Origin: an uncultured Eubacteriales bacterium
Lineage (GTDB): Bacteria; Bacillota; Clostridia; Oscillospirales; UMGS1783
Direction: 5' to 3'
Assembly (NCBI GenBank): GCA_934456365.1
Contig: CAKSHC010000009.1
Span: forward strand, 1-64,000
Length of the DNA: 64,000 bases
Part shown: piece after piece, positions 46,515 through 55,304 of the stretch
How positions within the stretch are numbered: position 1 is the stretch's first letter
How the letters are laid out: every line of letters starts with the position of its first letter
Notes under the pieces: model-generated
Told to the model about the DNA's origin: nothing
The model's input: only the letters and a program-made list of their open reading frames with translations
The model's database searches: none
Program-made: the position numbers and the translations under genes

Positions 46515-47900
46515 TCAATCCCCCAGCGCTTTTTCCAGCGCGGCGATCTTTTCCTTCGGATCGGCGGGGATATACTCATAGGGATATTTGGGAGAATGGA
46601 CGCGAACGGGATCCCCCTTTCCGATGATCTTGCTCGAAGAGCCGGCGCCTGCGCCCAGGACGGTGGCCAGATCGTCCATCATCAGGATATTGTAGAGGCT
46701 GGGGGTGGCGCCTTTCTCCCAGCCGGTATTTTCCAGCGCGGCGACGGCCTGTTTCTGCTTATAGACGTAATAGGGGGCGTAGCCGGCTTCCGAAAGGGCG
46801 CGGATGGAAAAATCGATCATGCGGGACGCCTCGCGCGCCTGCGGGGCGAAGGCTCTCTGCGTTTTCAGGTCGCTCCCCTGCTTCTGACAGAGGGCGTGGA
46901 CGGTGATATTCTCCGCGCCGTGGGCGATGAGGGCTTTTAAGGAGGCCGAGAAGCTTTCCAGCGAATCGCCCGCAAGTCCGGCGATCAGGTCGCAGTTGAC
47001 GGCCTGAAAACCGGCTTTTTGAGCAGCCTCGAAGGCCTGCCAGAACTGCTCGGCGGTATGGGCGCGGCCGATGGAGCGCAAAACGGAATCGTTGAGCGTT
47101 TGCGGATTGACGCAGACCCGCCCGGCTCCCATTTCGCGGGCGGCGGCGAGCTTTTCGTGGGTGATGGCGTCGGGCCGGCCGAGCTCCACCGTGAATTCCG
47201 GCCGGTGGCTCAGATCGAAGCTTTCCCGCAGCACCCGACCGAGGGCGGCGAGCTGATCGGGCGACAAAACAGCGGGGGTGCCGCCGCCGATATAGAGCGA
47301 GGCCGCGCGCAGCCCCCGGCGCTCAAAGAGCGCGCCGAGCAGGCGCAGCTCCCTCTCGAGCGCCTCGAGATACTCCGGGAGGCGGGCCAGCATTTTTTCG
47401 CCCGCGCCCGAGATAAAGGAGCAATAGCGGCAGCGGGTGGGGCAAAACGGGATCGAAACATAAAGAGAAACCTCCCTCTCTCCGCGGGGGAGGGCGATCG
47501 ACTCCCGTTCCTTTAAGATGGCTTCGCAAAGCTCGGCCTTGGAAGGCGCGGCATGGTAGGCGCGGCAAAAGGCCTCGGTCGAGCCGAGGCGGGCAAACTC
47601 CTTGGCGGGGCGGATGCCGGTGAAGACGCCCCAATCGGGGGTAAACCCCGTGAAGCGGCAGGCGGCCTCAAAAAAGGATTCCTTCACGGCCTGGCGCAGA
47701 GAATCCTTATCCGATCCCGCGAGCGGAGCAAAGGCTTCCTCGCTCCTTTCGGAATCCTCGATGCGGGTGCGGCAGCCGGCCGGTTCCAAAACGCTGAAAA
47801 CGCGCGGTTCCCCTTCGCGAAAGGAGGCGCCGGGAAAGAAGGCCCCGGCGATGCTTTGGAGGTCGTAGAGCCGGTTATGGCCGGTCAGGGAGAGGATCAT
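46515..47900 (-). CDS. hemZ: Coproporphyrinogen III oxidase-like radical SAM protein HemZ
   Basis: 461 residues. The N-terminal 150 residues are the HemZ-specific domain. Then SLYVSIPFCPTRCRYCSFIS carries the radical-SAM CxxxCxxC, followed by LYIGGGTPAVLSPDQL and FTVELGRPDAITHEKL typical of HemN/HemZ enzymes, and INPQTLNDSVLRSIGRAHT-like text (here VNPQTLNDSVL). It could oxidise coproporphyrinogen III anaerobically, but many relatives act in other heme chemistry. ATG 47900 overlaps the MBL gene stop; GAGGGAA is the ribosome site. Order recJ-rel-MBL-hemZ is common in Clostridia. Confidence 0.92.
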   Translation of the reverse strand: MILSLTGHNRLYDLQSIAGAFFPGASFREGEPRVFSVLEPAGCRTRIEDSERSEEAFAPLAGSDKDSLRQAVKESFFEAACRFTGFTPDWGVFTGIRPAKEFARLGSTEAFCRAYHAAPSKAELCEAILKERESIALPRGEREVSLYVSIPFCPTRCRYCSFISGAGEKMLARLPEYLEALERELRLLGALFERRGLRAASLYIGGGTPAVLSPDQLAALGRVLRESFDLSHRPEFTVELGRPDAITHEKLAAAREMGAGRVCVNPQTLNDSVLRSIGRAHTAEQFWQAFEAAQKAGFQAVNCDLIAGLAGDSLESFSASLKALIAHGAENITVHALCQKQGSDLKTQRAFAPQAREASRMIDFSIRALSEAGYAPYYVYKQKQAVAALENTGWEKGATPSLYNILMMDDLATVLGAGAGSSSKIIGKGDPVRVHSPKYPYEYIPADPKEKIAALEKALGD

Positions 47901-48538
47901 AGCGATTCCCTCAAAAAGGGATTGAAACGCTTTTCCCGGGCCATATCGGTCGGGTCGCCGTGGCCGGGGCAGACGGCGAGCGAATCGGCAAGCGAGGCGA
48001 CCATCCGGAGCGTGGCGGGCATTTTTTCGGGCAGGCTTTCGGGGAAATCGGTGCGCCCGACGGCGCCGCGCATGAGCGTGTCGCCCGTAAAGACGGCGGA
48101 CTCGGTTAAAAACAGCACGCTTCCGGGGGTATGCCCGGGGGCGGCGACGACGCGGAAGCACAGCTCGCCCACCCGGATCTCCTCGCCGTCGGAAAAGAGG
48201 TGGTCGGGGCGGCGGTAGGCGGCGCGGATCAGCTCGGAGGCCTTGGGCTCGAAGACATAGCGGTCGATGGCGCCGCCGCGCTCCCACAGGGGCTGGTCGG
48301 CCCGGCTCATCCAAAGCTCGGCGCCGGTTTGCTCGCAGACGGCGCGGGCGGCGAAGGTATGGTCGTAGTGGCCGTGGGTGCACAAAACGGCGCGCACGGC
48401 GGCTCCTTTTTCGCGGATCTTTTCCAAAAGGAATTCGGGATGGAAGCCGGGGTCGATCAGGACGGCTTCGTTTTTCGCATCGCGCACCAGATAGCAGTTG
48501 GTCAGCAGGGGGCCGACGGGATAGCGGTCGATCAGCAT
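47897..48538 (-). CDS. MBL-fold hydrolase (glyoxalase II-like)
   Basis: 213 residues. CTHGHYDHTFAAR is the HxHxDH zinc motif; GFHPEFLLEKIREKG precedes it, and AAPGHTPGSVLFL, VFTGDTLMRGAVGRTD and VCPGHGDPTDM give the remaining His and Asp ligands. This is the hydroxyacylglutathione hydrolase-like branch; in Firmicutes lacking glutathione the substrate is another thioester or unknown. Start ATG 48538 shares its A with the rel stop (TGATG), with GAGAGGAG 7 bp ahead. Confidence 0.93.
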   Translation of the reverse strand: MLIDRYPVGPLLTNCYLVRDAKNEAVLIDPGFHPEFLLEKIREKGAAVRAVLCTHGHYDHTFAARAVCEQTGAELWMSRADQPLWERGGAIDRYVFEPKASELIRAAYRRPDHLFSDGEEIRVGELCFRVVAAPGHTPGSVLFLTESAVFTGDTLMRGAVGRTDFPESLPEKMPATLRMVASLADSLAVCPGHGDPTDMAREKRFNPFLRESL

Positions 48539-50703
48539 CAGTTGACTCCTCTCGTAACATCGATCACATTCGGGATACGGCGCAATCTTGCGACGACCGA
48601 TTCCAGGTGGCCGAGGCTTTTGATATCGATGGTGACCGACAGGGCGACCTCGCCCTCCTTGAGCTCGCGGGCGGTGAGCCGGTGGATCATCACATGGAGC
48701 CCGGCGAGGGCGGTGGTGACGTCGGCGGCGAGGCCGATGCGGTTGGTGGCGTGGATATTGAGGGTGGCGGCGAACCACTTATCGTCGAACCCATTCCAGC
48801 TGACCTTCACAAGGCGGGCGCGGCCCTCGTCGTCCTGGATCAGGGATTTCACGTTGGGGCAATCGGCCTTATGAACCGACACGCCATAGCCGCGGGTGAT
48901 GAAGCCGATAATCTCGTCGCCGGGGAGGGGGTTGCAGCAATGGGAGAGCTTGACGAGGCAATTATCCAGCCCTTCGACGATGACGCCGCCCGAGGCGCGG
49001 GAGGGGGGAACGGTGCCGTCGAGGCTGCGGATCTCCTCGGGGGGAGGGGCGGTGAGGGCTCGATACTTATCGATGAGGCGGGGCATGATCTTGCTGATGA
49101 GCAGGCCGCCGTAGCCCAGGGTGGCGTAGAGCTCCTCGAAGTCTTTGATGGTGAAGCGCTCGCAGACGGCGGCGAGGAGCTTATCGTGGAGCTCGCCGCT
49201 GAGGGGAATGCCGTTTTTGCGCAGCTCGCGGTCCAGCTCGTCTTTGCCTTTGGCGATGTTTTCCTCGCGCTTTTCCTTTTTGAAATACTGGCGGATCTTG
49301 GCGCGGGCGGAATTGGTGCGCACGATATTGAGCCAGTCGCGTGAGGGGCCTTTCTGGGAATCGGTGGTGAGGATCTCGACGATATCGCCGTTGTTGAGCG
49401 TGTACGACAGCTCGACGATTTTTCCGTTGACCTTGGCGCCGGTCATGTGGTTGCCGACGGCGGTATGGATGCTGTAGGCGAAATCGATGGGGTTGGAGCC
49501 GGCGGGCAGGTTGACGACCTCGCCTTTGGGGGTAAAGACGAAGACCTGGTCGGAGAAGAGGTTGACCTTGAGGTCCTGGAGGAAGTCTTCGTTATCGGCA
49601 TGCTCGCTTTGCTCCTCGAGGAGGCTGCGGATGAGCTCGAGCTTGGCGTCGATGGAAGAAGCGCCGGTGACGCCGCCCTTATATTTCCAGTGCGCGGCGA
49701 TACCGAACTCGGCGACGCGGTGCATTTCCCAGGTGCGGATCTGCACCTCGAAGGGGATGCCCTCGCGGGAGAGGACGACGGTATGGAGCGACTGGTACAT
49801 ATTGGGCTTGGGCATGGAAATATAGTCCTTAAACCGGCCGGGGAGGGGGGTGAAGATATCGTGGATGATGCCGAGGACGTTGTAGCAATCGGGCACGGTA
49901 TCGACGATGACGCGGACGGCGAAGAGGTCGTAGATCTCCTCGAAGGACTGGTTTTTCGTGTACATTTTATTGTACACGCTATAGATCTGCTTGATGCGGG
50001 AATCGATGCTGTAGTGGATATGGCTTTCCTCAAAGCGCTGGCTCATTTTTTCCTTGATGGTTTTGAGGGTTTGCTCGCCTTTTTCGCGCACGGCGCTGAT
50101 TTTTTTCTCGATTTCGGCGTAGCCGACGGGGTCGAGGTAGGAAAGGGCGATATCCTGCAGCTCGGCCTTGATGCGCTGCATACCGAGGCGATCGGCGAGG
50201 GGGGCGAAGATCTGCATGGTTTCGAAGGAGATCTCGCGCTGCTTGGCCTCGGATTTGGAGGAGAGGGTGCGCATATTATGGAGCCGGTCGGCGAGCTTGA
50301 TGAGGATGACGCGGATATCGCGCACCATCGCCAACAGCATTTTGCGCAGATTTTCGGCCTGCTCGTCTTCCTCGGTTGTATAGTTGATGCGGCTGAGCTT
50401 ACTGAGGCCTTCGACGATCAGGAGCACGTCGGGGCCGAATTCCTTTTTGATGACGGCGGGCTCGAGGTCGGTATCCTCGAGGGTGTCGTGCAAAAGGGCG
50501 GCGACGACGGTATCGGTGTCGCATTCCATGCCCACCAGAATCAGCGCGACGGCGACGGGGTGGGAGATATAGGGCTCGCCGGAATCGCGCTTCTGGTCGC
50601 CGTGGTACTGGAGGGCGATGTCATAAGCGCGCAGAATTTTTTCCTGATCCAGTTGATCGCCGCGGGTGGAGATGCCGGCGAGGAGTTGCTCTTTATAGTC
50701 CAT
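48538..50703 (-). CDS. relA: Bifunctional (p)ppGpp synthase/hydrolase Rel
   Basis: 721 residues. HD hydrolase domain: QYHGDQKRDSGEPYISHPV, AALLHDTLEDTD (HD motif). Synthetase domain: YDLFAVRVIVDTVPDCYNVLG, PGRFKDYISMPKPNMYQSLHT, EVQIRTWEMHRVAEFGIAAHW. TGS domain VFVFTPKGEVVNLPAGSNPIDFAYSIHT and a C-terminal ACT domain. It makes and degrades the stringent alarmone. The second ATG (50703) has AAGG 6 bp ahead, better placed than 50709, where the site abuts the start. The start overlaps the end of recJ. Confidence 0.97.
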   Translation of the reverse strand: MDYKEQLLAGISTRGDQLDQEKILRAYDIALQYHGDQKRDSGEPYISHPVAVALILVGMECDTDTVVAALLHDTLEDTDLEPAVIKKEFGPDVLLIVEGLSKLSRINYTTEEDEQAENLRKMLLAMVRDIRVILIKLADRLHNMRTLSSKSEAKQREISFETMQIFAPLADRLGMQRIKAELQDIALSYLDPVGYAEIEKKISAVREKGEQTLKTIKEKMSQRFEESHIHYSIDSRIKQIYSVYNKMYTKNQSFEEIYDLFAVRVIVDTVPDCYNVLGIIHDIFTPLPGRFKDYISMPKPNMYQSLHTVVLSREGIPFEVQIRTWEMHRVAEFGIAAHWKYKGGVTGASSIDAKLELIRSLLEEQSEHADNEDFLQDLKVNLFSDQVFVFTPKGEVVNLPAGSNPIDFAYSIHTAVGNHMTGAKVNGKIVELSYTLNNGDIVEILTTDSQKGPSRDWLNIVRTNSARAKIRQYFKKEKREENIAKGKDELDRELRKNGIPLSGELHDKLLAAVCERFTIKDFEELYATLGYGGLLISKIMPRLIDKYRALTAPPPEEIRSLDGTVPPSRASGGVIVEGLDNCLVKLSHCCNPLPGDEIIGFITRGYGVSVHKADCPNVKSLIQDDEGRARLVKVSWNGFDDKWFAATLNIHATNRIGLAADVTTALAGLHVMIHRLTARELKEGEVALSVTIDIKSLGHLESVVARLRRIPNVIDVTRGVN

Positions 50704-52717
50704 ATTCATCCTTCAGGCGCAGCCAGAGCGCCGATTCCGATAGATTTTTCTTTCCGCTGCTTTTGCAGACGAGGATCCGCAAATTTTCTTCGGTTTCCTC
50801 GAAGGAAACCATGCCGACCTCCCGCAGAACCCGGATCGAGAGCAGAAGCTTGGGGAGGTTGAAGTCCCGATCGAAGGAGCGGGCGATGCGGCGGGCCAGC
50901 ACGTCGGGGAAGCAGACGATGGGTTCGCTGCTTTGAGGCGAGAGGCGGAGCAGGTAGCTATAGACCTCGATGATGTCGGTTTTTCCCGGGATGGCCTCGC
51001 GGGGCAAGGCGGCACGCTCGCCAAGAAGAAAGGCGGCTGTTTCCGATCGGAATTCCGCACTCAGACTGCCGGCTGCGGGGCGAAGATCCCGAACGATCCA
51101 TTGAAGCTGCTCGCCGTTTTCGTCAACATTGTGATCGAGAGCAAAGAGAAGATCAACCCGGTCGCCCGCCGTGCAGCGCAGCTCGCGCACGCTTTTCCCA
51201 AAGGATCGGCCCTCAAAGACTCTTTCGCCGGCACGCAGAAAAAGCCGGAGATGACGGGGGTTGGCAAGAGGGAGGATATCCTCCAAAACGATATTTTTCA
51301 ACCAGAAAAGAGGCTGTGGATTTCCGTTTCCGTAGGGCTCCAGAACCCGCAGGGAGCGGGCAAGATCGAGATCGACCCGTTCGGGCGAAAGGACGATGGC
51401 GTCCGGCTCGCGGGTGGGCTGCGAGACGGGCTTCAGGCGTTCGGCGCGGGCCCGAAGGGCTTCCTGCAGGGCGGGGAAATTTTCTTCCCGCACCGTGAAT
51501 CCGGCTGCCAGCTCGTGCCCGCCGAAGTCACTCAGCAGAGCGGAGTTTTTCTGCAGGGCGGAATACATATCGAAGCCCTTGAGGCTGCGGCCGGAGCCGC
51601 GGCCGCAGCCCCCGGAGAAGGAAACAACGACACAGGGACAATGATAAATATCCATCAGCCGGGAAGCGATGATCCCGGGCATACCGGTGGGCCAGTCGTG
51701 CACACTCAGCATCAGAAAGGCAGGCTCGGGACCGGGGTCATTTTCCCGCACCCGGGCGAGAGCCTCCTTTAGACAAACGCCCTCGGTTTTCTGACGCTCA
51801 CGATTGAGCTGCGAAAGCTTATCGGCCAGGGGACGGGCCTCGGCGACGGATTCGGCAGTGAGCAGCCGGATGGCGAAATCGCTCATTCCGGCGCGGCCGG
51901 CGGCATTGAGCCGGGGCGCGATGACGAAGCCGACGGCAGAGGCTGTGATGGGGCGGCGCAGATTGGCTCCGGCGGCGCGCAGAAGCAGGTCGATCCCGAT
52001 TCGGCGGCTGCTCTGCATACGATCGAGGCCGCGGCGCACCAGGCAGCGATTTTCCTCCAAAAGGGGCATGGCGTCGGCCACGGTGCCGATGGCGGCAAGA
52101 TCGCAATAGCGATCCAGCGCTTCCTCTTCCCTGCCCCGGCGACCCGCGAGGGCGCAGACGATTTTAAGGGCCACTCCTGCGCCGGAGAGGTCGGAGAAGG
52201 GATAGCCCTCTTTTTTCCATTTTGGGTTGATCACGGCATAGGCCAGCGGCAGCGCTTTGCGGCATTCGTGGTGATCGCTGATGATGATATCGCAGCCGCG
52301 GCGGGCATAGGGGGCCAGCTCGGCCTCGCCGAAGGAGATGCCGCAATCGACGGTGAGGATCAGGTCGGCCTGCGCGCGGCCTTCCCGCCAGAAGGCGCTG
52401 ACCTCATTTGAGGCGGGGATGGCGCAGAAAGCGCGGGCGCCGCGCGAGCGCAGGTAGTCGAGCAGGATGGCGGTGGCTGTGATCCCGTCGGCGTCGGAAT
52501 CGCCGACGATGAGGATGGATTCTTTTTCGGCGATCGCTTTTTCCACCCGGTCGCACACCTTTTCCATCTGATCGAAGAGAAAGGGATCGTAGAGAGGCTG
52601 GTCGGCGCTCAGAAAGGAGCGGGCGGCCTGCGGCGTTTTGATGTTGCGGCGGATGAGAATTTCGGCGACGATGGGATCCTGGCCGCAGGCGGCGGCCAAG
52701 CTCTGGCTGGGATTCAC
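50693..52717 (-). CDS. recJ: Single-stranded-DNA-specific exonuclease RecJ
   Basis: 674 residues. DHH phosphoesterase motifs: LIVGDSDADGITATAIL, LTVDCGISFGE, IISDHHECRKALPLAYAVINPK, SGAGVALKIV, and the DHHA1 part GRGSGRSLKGFDMYSAL, DFGGHELAAGFTV. It degrades ssDNA 5' to 3' in recombination and repair. The extra C-terminal region (about 560-674) is the Firmicute-type extension. The start is GTG 52717, with AGGAGGGCCTCCT just ahead, so the ribosome site lies in a perfect dyad. First gene of the recJ-rel-MBL-hemZ operon. Confidence 0.96.
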   Translation of the reverse strand: MNPSQSLAAACGQDPIVAEILIRRNIKTPQAARSFLSADQPLYDPFLFDQMEKVCDRVEKAIAEKESILIVGDSDADGITATAILLDYLRSRGARAFCAIPASNEVSAFWREGRAQADLILTVDCGISFGEAELAPYARRGCDIIISDHHECRKALPLAYAVINPKWKKEGYPFSDLSGAGVALKIVCALAGRRGREEEALDRYCDLAAIGTVADAMPLLEENRCLVRRGLDRMQSSRRIGIDLLLRAAGANLRRPITASAVGFVIAPRLNAAGRAGMSDFAIRLLTAESVAEARPLADKLSQLNRERQKTEGVCLKEALARVRENDPGPEPAFLMLSVHDWPTGMPGIIASRLMDIYHCPCVVVSFSGGCGRGSGRSLKGFDMYSALQKNSALLSDFGGHELAAGFTVREENFPALQEALRARAERLKPVSQPTREPDAIVLSPERVDLDLARSLRVLEPYGNGNPQPLFWLKNIVLEDILPLANPRHLRLFLRAGERVFEGRSFGKSVRELRCTAGDRVDLLFALDHNVDENGEQLQWIVRDLRPAAGSLSAEFRSETAAFLLGERAALPREAIPGKTDIIEVYSYLLRLSPQSSEPIVCFPDVLARRIARSFDRDFNLPKLLLSIRVLREVGMVSFEETEENLRILVCKSSGKKNLSESALWLRLKDEYGL

Positions 52718-52759
52718 AGGAGGCCCTCCTTTCCGATCAAATAAAAATCATATTAAAAT

Positions 52760-52788
52760 ATAATATCACATTTTTTCTTTTGATTCAA
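52760..52788 (-). promoter_or_regulatory. Promoter of the recJ-rel-hemZ operon
   Basis: Minus strand TTGAAT (52783-52788), 17-bp spacer, TATTAT (52760-52765), in an AT-rich stretch. Confidence 0.65.
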
Positions 52789-52791
52789 CCC

Positions 52792-52826
52792 AAAAATCCG
52801 GCCTCCGCGGAGGCCGGATTTTTTCA
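52792..52826 (-). terminator. Terminator of the dus-sigma operon
   Basis: AAAATCCGGCCTCC-gc-GGAGGCCGGATTTT, on both strands flanked by A/T runs; directly follows the stop at 52824. Confidence 0.88.
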
Positions 52827-53942
52827 GGAAACGAATCCGCCGAGGGCGGCGAGCAGACCCGCCCGGTCGGTGAGAAGGAGCGTTTTCCCGTCGGCGAGCA
52901 GGACGGTATAATCCTCGTTGACGGTGAGCTTTCTTTCCTCGCTCCCGTGGAGCTGGAGGGCGGTGCGGTAGGCTTCCTTGCCTTCGGTTTTTTTCACCGA
53001 AAGGAGGTAGGCCTTCAGTACGGCGAGGGCTTCGGGGGAATCGGTTTTATAATACGTTCCGTCGAGGGCGATCTCGGCGGAGGTGATCCCGGCGAAGGTT
53101 TCCTCCACGGTGGAGGGACCTTTGTTGCTGCCGCCGCGGATCAGGCTGACGATCCCGCCGCTCAGAACGAGGATCAGCAAGGCGGCGATGGCGCCCCAGG
53201 TGCGCAGGTTGCGTTTCTTTTCCAGATTGCGGGCGATCTGGAGCCTTTTATCCTCATGGGCAAAAGCGTCGGGGGTATCGTCGACCTCCCTTTGGACGCG
53301 CTCGACGACCCGGTCGGACAGCGAGGCGGGGATGGAGGGACGGTAGAGGGGCTGCTCCCAGGAGGCGAGGGCGGCGGCATAGGCCGCGCACGCCGGGCAC
53401 TCCTCGCAATGGGCCTCCCAGCCCATGGCGTCCAGCCGGGGCAGGGCATGGGAGAGGGCGGCATGGGCCAGCGGCTTCCACTTTTCCTCGCAGGGGGCGG
53501 GGAGATTCGGGGTGAGCCGTTCGCGGGCGGCGCAGAGGGCGCGGGAGAGGGCCTCATCGTCGAGGCCGAGGCGGGCGGCGGCTTCTTCCTGGGAAAGCCC
53601 GTAGAGGTCGCAGAGAAGGAGGGAATTTTTCTCCTTTCCTTCGGGCAGCGAGGCGGCGCGGAGCACGGGGAGGCGGGCTTTCAGGCTTTCCTTTTGGGCG
53701 CCGGGCAGGGATTCGATGAGGGCGCGGAAGAGGTAGCGGAAGTAACCGGTTTCCTCCGAGATGTTTCCGATGTAGAGGTAGGCGCGCAAAAAGGCGTTTT
53801 CCAGAATGGATGCGGTTTCTCCTGCGCTCAGGCCGGATTCGCAAAACAGGCCGAAGAGCGGATTTTCATAGGCGCGAATCAGATCGCCATAGGCGCGGGA
53901 ATTGCCGGCGCGCACCCGTTTGACAGTTTCCAGATCGCTCAA
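52824..53942 (-). CDS. One-chain ECF sigma factor / zinc anti-sigma membrane protein
   Basis: 372 residues. About 8-75: sigma region 2 (YGDLIRAYENPLFGLFCESG, ETASILENAFLRAYLYIGN). About 88-147: sigma region 4 (LLLCDLYGLSQEEAAARLGL, ALSRALCAARERL). Residues 178-185 read HCEECPAC, the HxxxCxxC of ZAS anti-sigma factors. One membrane helix spans 249-268 and an outer domain 275-372 follows. So the regulator and its inhibitor-like domain are one protein held in the membrane. The start must be TTG 53942: GAGGAGGAG lies ahead and TTGA overlaps the dus stop; no ATG fits. Regulon and signal are unknown, and region 2/4 recognition is by eye. Confidence 0.82.
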   Translation of the reverse strand: MSDLETVKRVRAGNSRAYGDLIRAYENPLFGLFCESGLSAGETASILENAFLRAYLYIGNISEETGYFRYLFRALIESLPGAQKESLKARLPVLRAASLPEGKEKNSLLLCDLYGLSQEEAAARLGLDDEALSRALCAARERLTPNLPAPCEEKWKPLAHAALSHALPRLDAMGWEAHCEECPACAAYAAALASWEQPLYRPSIPASLSDRVVERVQREVDDTPDAFAHEDKRLQIARNLEKKRNLRTWGAIAALLILVLSGGIVSLIRGGSNKGPSTVEETFAGITSAEIALDGTYYKTDSPEALAVLKAYLLSVKKTEGKEAYRTALQLHGSEERKLTVNEDYTVLLADGKTLLLTDRAGLLAALGGFVS

Positions 53943-54889
53943 AAGATCTCCTCCTCGCAATACACGCGCCCCACGCGGGGCAGCAGCAGATTTTCCAATG
54001 CCTGATAGGTGCTGACCCGTGTGCAGGCGCCGCGCAGGGCGGCGGCGTCCGGGAAGCCTTTGAGGTACCAGCCGGAGAATTTCCGGCTTTCGCACATGCC
54101 GAGGCGTTCGCCGTCCTGCTCGCACAAAAGGCGGGCATGATAGAGGGCGGCGCAGAGCCGGCGGTCGGTTGTGATCTCCTCTTCCGTTCCGCGCAGGCGG
54201 CGGAAGATCCAGGGATCGCCGAGGGCGGCGCGGCCGATCATCAGGGCGTTTGCGCCGGTTTCGGCGGCAAGCCGGGCCGATTCGGGAGAAACGACGTCGC
54301 CGCTGAGGGCGACGGGGATTTTCACCGCTTCGCAGAGGGCTTTGACCTGGCTCCAATCGGCTTTTCCGGCATATTGCTGGCGCACGGTGCGGGGATGGAG
54401 GGTGAGCCCCCGGGCGCCGCACTGCTCCATTCTTTTTCCGAATTCGACGGCGCAGAGGTGCTCCTCATCCCAGCCCGAGCGGAACTTGACCCGTACCGGC
54501 ACCGGCACGGCCCGCGCGACGGCCTCGACGATCCGGCCGGCGAGATCGATATTTTTCATCAAAGCTCCCCCGTCGCCCCCGCCGGTGACCTTCGGCATGG
54601 GGCAGCCCATATTGATGTCGATCCCCTCGGGCCCGCCCTCCAGGCACATCCGGGCGGCCTCGGCCATAACGGAGGGGTCGTTGCCGAAGATCTGGATATA
54701 GATCGGGCGCTCCTGCGGGGTGAAGAAAAGCAGGCGGCGGGTTTTGGCGTCGCGGTAGGTCAGGGCGCGGGAGCTGACCATTTCGGAAAAGACGAGATCC
54801 GCCCCGCAGCGGCGGGCGATGCGGCGAAAGACGCTGTCGGTCACGCCGGCCAGGGGGGCGAGATACAGAGGCAGAGAAAACGCTTCCAT
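53939..54889 (-). CDS. dusB: tRNA-dihydrouridine synthase (DusB type)
   Basis: 316 residues. LYLAPLAGVTDSVFRRIARR, FGNDPSVMAEAARM, GIDINMGCPMPKVTGGGDGGAL with the catalytic Cys, VRVKFRSGWDE, LTLHPRTVRQQYAGKADW, ALSGDVVSPE and LMIGRAALGDPWIF define a Dus flavoenzyme that reduces uridines in tRNA D loops. ATG 54889 has AAAGGAAG 5-8 bp ahead. It overlaps the TTG start of the sigma/anti-sigma gene by four bases, so both are made together. Confidence 0.96.
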   Translation of the reverse strand: MEAFSLPLYLAPLAGVTDSVFRRIARRCGADLVFSEMVSSRALTYRDAKTRRLLFFTPQERPIYIQIFGNDPSVMAEAARMCLEGGPEGIDINMGCPMPKVTGGGDGGALMKNIDLAGRIVEAVARAVPVPVRVKFRSGWDEEHLCAVEFGKRMEQCGARGLTLHPRTVRQQYAGKADWSQVKALCEAVKIPVALSGDVVSPESARLAAETGANALMIGRAALGDPWIFRRLRGTEEEITTDRRLCAALYHARLLCEQDGERLGMCESRKFSGWYLKGFPDAAALRGACTRVSTYQALENLLLPRVGRVYCEEEIF

Positions 54890-54937
54890 GATACACTTCC
54901 TTTAATAAAAAAAGTATACCAAAATTCGGGGGTTTCG

Positions 54938-55153
54938 TCAATGCTTGGGACGGAAACGGCCGAAAAGCCAGGAGCGCCGGGGGCGGGCCGGGCGCACGGG
55001 GCAGCCGGACACGCGCTCGCACTCGTCGAGCAGGTCGCGCACCGAAACCGGCTCATGGGATACGGGGACACGGACGAAGAACACGGCCTGTTCGAAATAG
55101 GCGCTTTCCTTCGGTTCGACGACAACGACCTGTCTTTGGACTCCACGGATCAT
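54938..55153 (-). CDS. Small conserved protein, MIRGVQRQVVVV family
   Basis: 71 residues. It opens MIRGVQRQVVVVEPKESAYF and continues EQAVFFVRV, with a Cys and basic/Pro-rich tail. Clostridia commonly carry such a short protein, sometimes mislabelled translation initiation factor 2, of unknown function. ATG 55153 has GGGAGGG 8 bp ahead, so it is a real gene rather than a shadow. It lies 48 bp upstream of dusB and may share its transcript. Confidence 0.78.
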   Translation of the reverse strand: MIRGVQRQVVVVEPKESAYFEQAVFFVRVPVSHEPVSVRDLLDECERVSGCPVRPARPRRSWLFGRFRPKH

Positions 55154-55227
55154 AAGAGACCCTCCCTTCTGAGGCAAGGCTTGACCTTTTTGCCGGGTTT
55201 TATGCGGCGGGGGTTTCTTTTTTTGGG

Positions 55228-55256
55228 TTGCATTATTGGTTGGGATACGCTATACT
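55228..55256 (+). promoter_or_regulatory. Promoter of the ddl-murI-argS operon
   Basis: TTGCAT 55228-55233, 17-bp spacer, TATACT 55251-55256. Confidence 0.78.
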
Positions 55257-55304
55257 ATATCAATATGGGGCATTACCCGAGCATCCGGAATCGGAGGGTT
55301 TTTG

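Noticed and set aside
49447..50862. A rightward 471-codon open frame opposite rel
   Set aside because: Low-complexity Gly/Asp/Glu translation antisense to a complete Rel protein.
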